Shown here: positions 1 through 6,292 of the stretch, one piece after another | How positions within the stretch are numbered: position 1 is the first letter of the stretch | Layout of the letters: each line of letters opens with the position of its first letter | Assembly: GCA_947176545.1 (NCBI GenBank) | Contig: CAMWRB010000071.1 | Coordinates: 1 to 6,548, forward strand | Direction of reading: 5' to 3' | Source: an uncultured Porphyromonadaceae bacterium | GTDB taxonomy: Bacteria; Bacteroidota; Bacteroidia; Bacteroidales; Muribaculaceae | DNA: 6,548 bases | Program-made: the position numbers and the translations under genes | Notes under the pieces: generated by a model | What the model saw: the letters and a program-made list of their open reading frames with translations, nothing else | Database searches by the model: none | What the model was told of the DNA's origin: nothing

Positions 1-237
1 GCCATCGCCCATGCCGTCGAAGATGCCGGCGAACATCTGGTAGACCTTATATCCGGTCCGACCGACCGTGCAGACCTGCGCGTCACACTCCGCGTACGCA
101 CACTCCGGCCCGAACACGTCATGCAGAATCTGGAGCGGCACGGATACCCGGTCATCGACGCCGGAACACATATTGCGCCCGACAGCGCGGTCTTCGCCGA
201 GCGTTTGGCCGCACTCAACGCCATTCTCAACGTCTGA
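1..237 (+). CDS. CBS domain-containing protein, C-terminal fragment (5' end outside window)
   Basis: Frame 1 is open from the first base to a TGA at 235-237 and gives the last 78 residues of a protein whose start lies to the left. The fragment has the beta-alpha-beta pattern of an ACT-like/ferredoxin-like tail: a strand around ADLRVTLRVRT, a helix RPEHVMQNLERHG, then a strand YPVIDAG. It ends with an amphipathic helix AERLAALNAILNV. From memory, the Bacteroidales protein of about 220 residues with two N-terminal CBS domains, encoded just before NAD kinase, has this same tail, including an ending close to 'LMNYLNV'. The CBS domains themselves are not in the window, so the name rests on this tail and on the neighbour. 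CBS/ACT pairs usually sense adenine nucleotides or other small ligands in the cytoplasm; the ligand here is unknown. It sits 22 bases before nadK and probably shares its transcript. Confidence 0.72.
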   Translation, partial: AIAHAVEDAGEHLVDLISGPTDRADLRVTLRVRTLRPEHVMQNLERHGYPVIDAGTHIAPDSAVFAERLAALNAILNV

Positions 238-259
238 CCAATCAACAACATAAATATTT

Positions 260-1141
260 ATGCCAATATCCGGAGCAACCACCATCGTAATCTGCGGCAA
301 CAGACATCAGGACAATTATCTGCCCAAAATCAACGACATGATACGTCTCATGCTTGATGCCGGGATTTCCGTTTACATCGAGCGACGTTTTGCCGATTAT
401 ATGGCTTCGATGACACCGGATATACTGCAACGATGCCGGATTACAGACACACCACCTCCTCACACGCACGTCGCTGTCAGTATCGGGGGTGACGGCACAT
501 TCCTGCGCACTGCGCGATGGATTGGCCGAGGTGGCATACCCGTACTCGGCATTAACACCGGACACCTCGGATTTCTGGCCGGATATACACTCGACGAGGC
601 ACCCTCGCTCATTGATATGCTGCTCAATCACACCGGCATCATCGAGGAGCGCATCGTCCTGCAAGTCGAGAGTCCGGATATACCTGCCGACATACTCCCG
701 TTTGCCCTCAACGAGGTCGCAATCCTCAAGGAGGATACATCGTCGATGATAAGTGTACACCTCACACTCAACGACTTTCTGCTGGCCGACTACATGGCCG
801 ACGGACTTATTATATCCACGCCGACCGGCTCGACAGGATATAATCTTGCTGTCGGCGGACCGATACTTCAACCTACGCTTCAGGCTCTCAGTATTGCCCC
901 AATCGCACCACACACTCTCACCCTGCGGCCTATCATCATCGGCAGCAACTCTGTGCTGCACGCCGTCACTACATCGCGGGCCACGCACTACCGCGTCAGC
1001 CTCGACGGTTGCTCATTTGTAATGACCGTCGGCACCAGCCTGACAGTCCGTCGTGCCGACTTCAGTATCCGTACACTCCGTCGCTCAGACACCGACTTCG
1101 CCGCCACACTCCGCAACAAGCTCCTCTGGGGACAGCGTTAG
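260..1141 (+). CDS. nadK: NAD kinase (ATP-dependent, NAD+ to NADP+)
   Basis: This gene encodes a 293-residue cytoplasmic enzyme that phosphorylates the 2'-hydroxyl of the adenosine ribose of NAD+, the only known route to NADP+. All family signatures are visible: the GGDGT loop at residues 76-80, GINTGHLGFL at 97-106, the NE pair at 151-152 in ALNEVAI, the glycine-rich DGLIISTPTGSTGYNLAVGG at 181-200, and LRPI at 222-225 with LDG at 248-250 in the C-terminal beta domain. The usual catalytic Asp corresponds to D78. The length matches bacterial NadK (about 290-300 residues), and the end LRNKLLWGQR fits the Bacteroidales version. The ATG at 260 is chosen because the N-terminal strand TTIVICGN follows it directly. 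There is no Shine-Dalgarno sequence; the leader is A/T-rich (aaatattt), as is normal in Bacteroidota. The 22-base gap from the upstream gene suggests co-transcription. I see no truncation or missing motif. Confidence 0.97.
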   Translation: MPISGATTIVICGNRHQDNYLPKINDMIRLMLDAGISVYIERRFADYMASMTPDILQRCRITDTPPPHTHVAVSIGGDGTFLRTARWIGRGGIPVLGINTGHLGFLAGYTLDEAPSLIDMLLNHTGIIEERIVLQVESPDIPADILPFALNEVAILKEDTSSMISVHLTLNDFLLADYMADGLIISTPTGSTGYNLAVGGPILQPTLQALSIAPIAPHTLTLRPIIIGSNSVLHAVTTSRATHYRVSLDGCSFVMTVGTSLTVRRADFSIRTLRRSDTDFAATLRNKLLWGQR

Positions 1142-1154
1142 CATCCCTACCCCT

Positions 1155-1203
1155 CTATTATTTATAATTTATTACTTATCATCTATCACTTGTAACCTAT
1201 CAC
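1155..1203. repeat. Degenerate 7-bp tandem repeat, seven copies, downstream of nadK
   Basis: Starting 13 bases after the nadK stop, the sequence divides without gaps into seven heptamers: CTATTAT, TTATAAT, TTATTAC, TTATCAT, CTATCAC, TTGTAAC, CTATCAC. The consensus is YTATNAY. Two copies (1183-1189 and 1197-1203) are identical, 14 bases apart. It does not code for protein and forms no obvious hairpin. The role is unknown; it may be a slippage-prone spacer. The periodicity is seen directly; the claim of repeat origin is inference, because A/T-rich DNA can look periodic by chance. Confidence 0.5.
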
Positions 1204-1261
1204 CACCCTATCCCTAAATTATCAAAAAAAACCAAAAATTATAGTCAATAAATGTTATAAC

Positions 1262-1298
1262 CGTTGCATTCTCTACATATTTTTATTATATTGCAACG
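1262..1298. repeat. Perfect 7-bp inverted repeat, possible operator
   Basis: CGTTGCA at 1262-1268 and TGCAACG at 1292-1298 are exact reverse complements separated by 23 bases, so their centres lie 30 bases apart (about three helical turns). The arms overlap both elements of the candidate promoter for the large secreted protein gene. This geometry would suit a dimeric regulator, but a 7-bp dyad can arise by chance in an intergenic region of this size. Confidence 0.35.
1264..1294 (+). promoter_or_regulatory. Candidate Bacteroidetes-type promoter for the 1570-residue protein gene
   Basis: TTGC at 1264-1267 and TATATTGC at 1287-1294 are separated by 19 bases. This resembles the Bacteroidetes primary sigma consensus TTTG (-33), N19-21, TAnnTTTG (-7), with one mismatch in the first element and two in the second. 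Initiation near 1300 would leave an untranslated leader of roughly 105 bases before the ATG at 1407. The spacing and similarity are seen; promoter activity is inferred. An alternative sits closer to the gene: TTGACC at 1355-1360 with TATAAT at 1380-1385, which looks like an E. coli sigma-70 promoter but has a 19-base spacer. Confidence 0.42.
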
Positions 1299-1406
1299 AA
1301 TTTGTGCCAATAACACATTTTAATACGGCGCATAGTTGCCGCATCTGACATCGATTGACCGTTATGAGAATAACATTTTTATAATATTCATCCTAATATC
1401 AACCAA

Positions 1407-4400
1407 ATGAATCGACTTAACAAAATGGTGAAGACTGCCCTTGTGGCTATCTTCGCGATGGCGCTCCCGGTCGCAGCATCTGCCGACCATCAGCGCACAC
1501 CCAATCCAAGTCCGGTTGTCAAGACTTCGGGGATGAGCAAAAAGGCTGTCGCGCTTTTCAAGAAAGCCTTTGCGAATCATTACGAAGATAGCAACAACAC
1601 TATCACCGGTACCCCTACGTCGTTTAACACCAAACAACTGGTCACAAACCGACCCAAACCAGTTTTCAAATCGGCAGACGCTCCTGTCGGTGACTTCCAT
1701 GCGCTTGTGCCTTTCCATTCTCAATCCATGAGCTATGATAACGGCTACTACGGCAAACTGAATCTCAGCAACCTGAGACTCTCACCGGAAATTACCAACG
1801 CCGATATCTGCAACGGCTCCGACTACTATTTCGAGACATGTTCCGAGCGCAAGGGTATCCTCTATATTCCGGCATACTCACAGGATATGGTCACCTATGA
1901 AATCACCATATACTGGAAAGCGTTTGATGTCGAAACCGGCAACCGTCTCCCGGACGTCGTGTTCGACAATACTGACAATTCACTCATGGCATTCCTTTAT
2001 GGTATGACATACGACCCCGTTCATGACATCTTCTACGGTCTCAGCATCGACGTCAGCAACGGTAAGTATGGCACACTTGTCGCCATCGACCCCAAACAGC
2101 CCAAGTGGACTCCCAGAGCTATCGCCGATGTAGGCGGCACACCCGGAGATGCGGTAAGCTGTCTCGCTTACAATCCCAACGACCAGATGCTCTATGGTCT
2201 GACCGACGGCGGTGTAATGATGCAGATGGACGTAAACTCCGACGTATTTGATTATATTCCCGTCAAGGAGTATGACAGCTTCCTGGAATACTATATGTTC
2301 CCGGAGAACTCGTCGGCCAACGCATTGTGCTACAGCCCGCGCGACCATGCTTTCTACTTCGTTTACCGCGACTCATTCGAGCAGAGAATGGTATTCGCCG
2401 GCATCGAGGACGAGAGCTTCGAATCATATGAAATCGGCGATATCACTCCCCTCGGATATATCTGTCAGTTAGTGTGTCGCGACTCATACGCCTCTGACGA
2501 CGCTCCCGACCTTATGGCCGACCCCGTGCTCGCTTTTGACAAGGCTGACCTCACAGGCACATACACTATCCACACCCCCTCGACAACGTTCGCCGGTGTC
2601 GCTCTCAATTCCGACATCACCGTACATGTGTTGCTCGACGGCGTAGAGATAGATTCATTCACCGCCAAGCCGGATACGGACTACACCAAGTCTGTCACTA
2701 CTTCAACCGGCGAACATACCCTCGAAGTATACTCCTCAATTGGTGACTTTGAGAGTCCGCGCGCCACTGTCAAATTCTATTCCGGTTATGACTGCACTCT
2801 TCCGCCGACAGACCTGAAGCTCGACGGCGCTATCCTGACATGGAACGCTCCTGACGGCATCGGTGCTCACAATGGATACGTAGACACCGACGACATCACT
2901 TACAACGTCTACTTCAGTGGTGAAAAAATCAACCTCTCACCAATCAAAGACACACGTTTCAAGTTCGCCCAGCCCGAAAAGATGGAGCGTAAAGCCATCA
3001 CTGTCACAGCTGTGACACGCAATATGGAGTCTGAGCCGAGCCTGCCTATCTCCAGAACTGTCGGTGTGGCTCTCGACCTCCCCTTCCACAGCGAACCGGC
3101 CAATGCTTCGGAGGCGGCTCTCTTTGAGACATATAATGCTGACCGCGACGATAACGAGTTCCAGTTCTACACAGGCTGGGGTGACTTCAACTGCTTCACC
3201 ATCCGCACTGCACGATACACTGAAATGCCCAACGACTGGTTGTTCCTCCCGGCTATCGCATTCGAGAACGCGGACGACCTCTATGAGTTTACCGTCAAGT
3301 ATGCCAACGCATTTATGGACGACCGCCACAAGGATAACCTCGATATATATATCGGCACAAATCCCGACCCGCAGTCCATGACTCGCAAGCTCTACTCACA
3401 CACTGACCGCAACACATACGCCATCAGCGATATCACCGTAAGATTCGCAGTGCCCGAAGCCGGCGACTATGTCATCGGTATTCACACCTATCCCGGCGCC
3501 GGCGCACAGTTCCGCGGCGTACTCCTTTATGACTTCGACGTACGTAAGTGTGACACTGCTTCATCCAACGCTCCCGCAGCTCCCACTGATGTCAAACTCG
3601 TCGCCGACCCTGACGGACAGCTTGACATCGAGGTCAGCTTCACAGCTCCGACATTATCATTGTCCGGTAAGGAACTTGCTGAAGATACCGACATCACAGT
3701 CACTGCACGCACTGATGCCGGCTCGGCATACGCCATTCTCAAACCCGGTCAGAAGGGTTCTGTTTCAGTTCCCGCTTCCGGTGACGGAATGTGCGATGTC
3801 TATATGTCATCCAAATCTGATGCCGGTGAGAGCACCATGGAATACTACCGTACATACGTAGGTCTCGACTCTCCCCTCCCCCCGACTAACGTACGCTACA
3901 CCATCGACCGTGACAATCTCGGCTTCAACATCACATGGGAAGCTCCCGAAGGTGGTCAGAACGGTGGCTACATCAACTTCAACAACCTCAAATACGCGAT
4001 TTTCTCAGCCGGTGGAGCAGGCAACTATAATAAGGTGGCCGATGTCAATGGCTTTGAATATCACTACACCACATATCCCGGTGTCCAGAGTTTCCACCAT
4101 GTAGGACCCGTTGTAAGCAATGAAATCGGCAGCTCTGTCAACGGCCAGTTCGTATACGAATCGCTCGGCACTCCCTATCAGACACCTATGGTCGAAGAGT
4201 GGGACAACTCCGGCTTCTCTTATTCCAAGTGGTCATTCAACGAGTCAGGCGAATTTGCAGCTTCCGACATCCAGAGTGTCAGCAGCGGCATCGGCCTCGG
4301 TATCGGTGACCCGACCTTCGCACGTGGCGGCGGTCTCGTGGCTATCAATACCGGCTCAATGCGCAACGCCCGCTACGAAATCATCGCTCCCCGCGTCACC

Positions 4401-6119
4401 ACCGAGGACATCAAGTTTGCCAAGGTCAGTGTCCGCGTTTGGGACTACAAGAACTGCGGTAGTGTCGAGCTCTGGGCTCGCTCAGCCGACAATCAGGAAT
4501 ACAAGAAGATTGCAACCCTCGACCTTCCCCACTCTACCGAACAGTGGCTCGACATCGAGACTCCGCTCCCCGCTGAGTACATCAATCAACCCTGGATACA
4601 GGTCAATCTCCGCGGTGATATCCCCGGCGACGGATATGTATTGTTCGACAACTACTCACTGACTCAGGATATCGACAATGACTTCACTGTCATATCACTC
4701 GACGGACCCACTATGACTACTATCGGCGAGACCGCCAAGTTTGATGTAGTCATAGCCAACTCCGGCGACGAACCCGCCAAGACCACCATCGTTGTCGACA
4801 TCCTCGGCGACGGCAAGGTAATCGCCTCCGACACCAAGGAGGTTGGACGCACTATGAGCGGCGATACATTCGAATATTCCGCTTCATTCGACATCACTGT
4901 CGACTATCTCCAATATAAGGAGCACTCCGCACGCGTCACAATTACCGATGAGTCTGACCAGAACCCGAACAACAACGTCCTCACCATGGACTTCGTGGTC
5001 AATGACCATGCTCTTCCCGTAGTCAGCGACCTCACAGTCGCCCGTGACGGTCAGAATGTAATCCTCAAATGGTCTGAGCCTGACACATCTTACGGTTCGC
5101 CTGACAGCTTTGAGGTTATGCCTCCCTTCTCAAGCGACGAGCACCTCGGCCTGTGGACCAACCTCGACGGTGACAAGGGTAACCCGTTCGCTATCGACGG
5201 CATGAGATTCGATGGTGACGACTCTCCCTGCGGTTGGGTCGTTTGGGATGCAAACGTCATGAACTCCATGGCAGACCCGCGCCTCAGCCCGCACTCGGGC
5301 CGTCGCACTCTCCTGGCCCGTTCACTCGGCTACAACGAGGCTACCGACCAGCCCCTCAAGGCCTTCGACTGGCTCATCTCACCCGAAATCGTTCCCGGTA
5401 CCACCGTATCGTTCTGGTATAACACTCTCAGCTCACAGTACACCGAGACTGTAGAATTGTGGGTATCATATACCGACAACAACGTGGACTTCGACAATAT
5501 CGAGTATGACGGTATGGGCAATCCCATCAAGTGCGGCTCATTCATCAAGCTGCGCAACTTCACCAAGTCCGGCAGCGAGACATGGGAATTCTGCCAGACC
5601 GGTGAGCTCACCAACGTCAGATACTTCGCCTTCGTTTACGGCTCCATCGGTCAGTTCGGCGCTATGCTTGACGACGTAATCTTCACACCGGCCAACTCCT
5701 ACAACTGGGAGATTGACTCATACGATGTGGCTCGCAAGCTCAACAACAGCAAGGTTGAACTGATTGCCACCGGTGTCAAGGACCTTACATTCACTGACCT
5801 CAACGATGCGCTCAACTCTTCATACTGGGTACGTTCAGTTGTCGTTATCGACGGCATCAGATATAGTTCACCCTACTCAAATGAGGTACGTATCGAGGGC
5901 TCAAGCGTTGAACAGCTCGGTGCTGACGTCCGTATCGAAGGTGGCAACGACTGTGTCATCATCACCGGACTCAACGGCAACAATGTTGAACTCTTTGACG
6001 CTGACGGACGCCGTCTCAGCTCAATACGTATCTCAGCCGACCGTCAGAGCGTTCCCGCTCCCGCTGGTGTTGTGATTGTCAAGGCAGGTGAGACTTACAC
6101 CAAGGTGATGGTTAAATAA
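1407..6119 (+). CDS. Large secreted multidomain protein with fibronectin III and choice-of-anchor-J modules and a T9SS-type sorting domain
   Basis: This 1570-residue protein is of unknown function. Residues 1-26 form a signal peptide (R3/K6/K9, hydrophobic core, AASA before D27) with no lipobox cysteine. Residues ~145-360 hold four propeller-like repeats (Y153, Y210, Y263, Y317). Next come an Ig-like stretch (~365-460), FN3 (~463-555), anchor-J module 1 (~556-716, DWLFLPAI), two FN3-like modules (~721-820, ~822-916), anchor-J module 2 (~920-1088), a CARDB-like module (~1092-1200), and an FN3 apparently split (~1203-1230 and ~1434-1497) around anchor-J module 3 (~1233-1429, DWLISPEI, LDDVIF). 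Residues ~1503-1570 resemble the type A sorting domain (Por_Secre_tail): VELFDADGRRLSS, GVVIVKAGETYTKVMVK. Such tails direct export through the type IX system and surface attachment. Anchor-J modules, related to gingipain cleaved-adhesin domains, often bind protein or glycan, so a surface adhesin or substrate-binding role is likely. I see no catalytic motif. The ATG at 1407 gives a complete signal peptide; M7 (1425) is an alternative start. Domain borders are by eye. The gene is monocistronic, between its own candidate promoter and a terminator. Confidence 0.93.
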   Translation: MNRLNKMVKTALVAIFAMALPVAASADHQRTPNPSPVVKTSGMSKKAVALFKKAFANHYEDSNNTITGTPTSFNTKQLVTNRPKPVFKSADAPVGDFHALVPFHSQSMSYDNGYYGKLNLSNLRLSPEITNADICNGSDYYFETCSERKGILYIPAYSQDMVTYEITIYWKAFDVETGNRLPDVVFDNTDNSLMAFLYGMTYDPVHDIFYGLSIDVSNGKYGTLVAIDPKQPKWTPRAIADVGGTPGDAVSCLAYNPNDQMLYGLTDGGVMMQMDVNSDVFDYIPVKEYDSFLEYYMFPENSSANALCYSPRDHAFYFVYRDSFEQRMVFAGIEDESFESYEIGDITPLGYICQLVCRDSYASDDAPDLMADPVLAFDKADLTGTYTIHTPSTTFAGVALNSDITVHVLLDGVEIDSFTAKPDTDYTKSVTTSTGEHTLEVYSSIGDFESPRATVKFYSGYDCTLPPTDLKLDGAILTWNAPDGIGAHNGYVDTDDITYNVYFSGEKINLSPIKDTRFKFAQPEKMERKAITVTAVTRNMESEPSLPISRTVGVALDLPFHSEPANASEAALFETYNADRDDNEFQFYTGWGDFNCFTIRTARYTEMPNDWLFLPAIAFENADDLYEFTVKYANAFMDDRHKDNLDIYIGTNPDPQSMTRKLYSHTDRNTYAISDITVRFAVPEAGDYVIGIHTYPGAGAQFRGVLLYDFDVRKCDTASSNAPAAPTDVKLVADPDGQLDIEVSFTAPTLSLSGKELAEDTDITVTARTDAGSAYAILKPGQKGSVSVPASGDGMCDVYMSSKSDAGESTMEYYRTYVGLDSPLPPTNVRYTIDRDNLGFNITWEAPEGGQNGGYINFNNLKYAIFSAGGAGNYNKVADVNGFEYHYTTYPGVQSFHHVGPVVSNEIGSSVNGQFVYESLGTPYQTPMVEEWDNSGFSYSKWSFNESGEFAASDIQSVSSGIGLGIGDPTFARGGGLVAINTGSMRNARYEIIAPRVTTEDIKFAKVSVRVWDYKNCGSVELWARSADNQEYKKIATLDLPHSTEQWLDIETPLPAEYINQPWIQVNLRGDIPGDGYVLFDNYSLTQDIDNDFTVISLDGPTMTTIGETAKFDVVIANSGDEPAKTTIVVDILGDGKVIASDTKEVGRTMSGDTFEYSASFDITVDYLQYKEHSARVTITDESDQNPNNNVLTMDFVVNDHALPVVSDLTVARDGQNVILKWSEPDTSYGSPDSFEVMPPFSSDEHLGLWTNLDGDKGNPFAIDGMRFDGDDSPCGWVVWDANVMNSMADPRLSPHSGRRTLLARSLGYNEATDQPLKAFDWLISPEIVPGTTVSFWYNTLSSQYTETVELWVSYTDNNVDFDNIEYDGMGNPIKCGSFIKLRNFTKSGSETWEFCQTGELTNVRYFAFVYGSIGQFGAMLDDVIFTPANSYNWEIDSYDVARKLNNSKVELIATGVKDLTFTDLNDALNSSYWVRSVVVIDGIRYSSPYSNEVRIEGSSVEQLGADVRIEGGNDCVIITGLNGNNVELFDADGRRLSSIRISADRQSVPAPAGVVIVKAGETYTKVMVK

Positions 6120-6138
6120 GAAAGTTCGATTCATTTGT

Positions 6139-6167
6139 GATGAGACTCACACACCCGTGAACTCATC
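6139..6167 (+). other. Small bulged hairpin in the 3' untranslated region
   Basis: GATGAG (6139-6144) pairs with CTCATC (6162-6167), and inside it TCAC (6147-6150) pairs with GTGA (6157-6160) around a six-base loop. The stem is interrupted by a small internal loop. It lies between the stop codon and the strong terminator and has no T-tract, so it is not itself a terminator. It could protect the 3' end of the transcript or be chance. Confidence 0.3.
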
Positions 6168-6179
6168 CGTATATCTCAG

Positions 6180-6210
6180 AGCCGCGGAGCTGAACAGCTC
6201 CGCGGCTTTT
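6180..6210 (+). terminator. Strong intrinsic (rho-independent) terminator after the large secreted protein gene
   Basis: AGCCGCGGAGCTG (6180-6192) and CAGCTCCGCGGCT (6195-6207) are perfect reverse complements around AA. They form a 13-bp, G/C-rich stem, or an 11- to 12-bp stem with a GAAC loop if the top pair stays open. The stem is followed by TTT and then an A/T-rich stretch (atattt). It begins 60 bases after the TAA at 6117-6119. There is no T-tract on the opposite strand, so it should act only on rightward transcription, separating this gene from the tolC-type gene. Confidence 0.92.
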
Positions 6211-6233
6211 ATATTTCACGCTCAAAAAACCGA

Positions 6234-6265
6234 TTGGCAACAAAACAAATAAGACGTTTATATTG
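6234..6265 (+). promoter_or_regulatory. Candidate Bacteroidetes-type promoter for the tolC-family gene
   Basis: TTGG at 6234-6237 is followed after 21 bases by TATATTG at 6259-6265, a near match to TTTG, N19-21, TAnnTTTG. It sits just past the terminator and 27 bases before the ATG at 6293, giving a leader of about 20 bases. The terminator makes a promoter necessary in this 82-base gap, and this is the best pair I found. The octamer TTATATTG also occurs in the candidate promoter at 1286-1293. Confidence 0.42.
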
Positions 6266-6292
6266 TATTATATATACGAAACCACTATATCA

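Noticed and set aside
242..988. Long open frame on the minus strand (248 codons) opposite nadK
   Set aside because: It lies almost wholly inside the certain nadK gene. Its translation is rich in Cys, Arg and His with no recognisable domain, and it is explained by the strand bias of the real gene.
1254..1261. Palindrome GTTATAAC, echoed by the GTTAT/ATAAC hairpin at 1361-1374
   Set aside because: Short A/T-rich palindromes are frequent by chance in such intergenic DNA. The two are not in a matched position relative to any promoter, and the hairpin stem has only five weak pairs.
1301..1331. TTTG at 1301-1304 as a -33 promoter element
   Set aside because: The upstream element is a perfect match, but the sequence 19-21 bases on (around TACGGCGC) does not resemble TAnnTTTG.
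1407..1484. Lipoprotein signal on the large protein
   Set aside because: There is no cysteine in the first 130 residues (first at C135), so no lipobox. The AASA-D junction fits signal peptidase I.
1362..1724. Minus-strand frame of 120 codons covering the start of the large gene
   Set aside because: It overlaps the signal peptide region of the real gene on the other strand, has no recognisable motif, and has no promoter or partner.
4120..4662. 180-codon plus-strand frame inside the large secreted protein gene
   Set aside because: It is out of frame with the surrounding gene, whose own frame encodes a clear jelly-roll module there. The translation is Ser/Pro/Thr/Arg-rich low complexity, typical of a shifted frame of such a gene.
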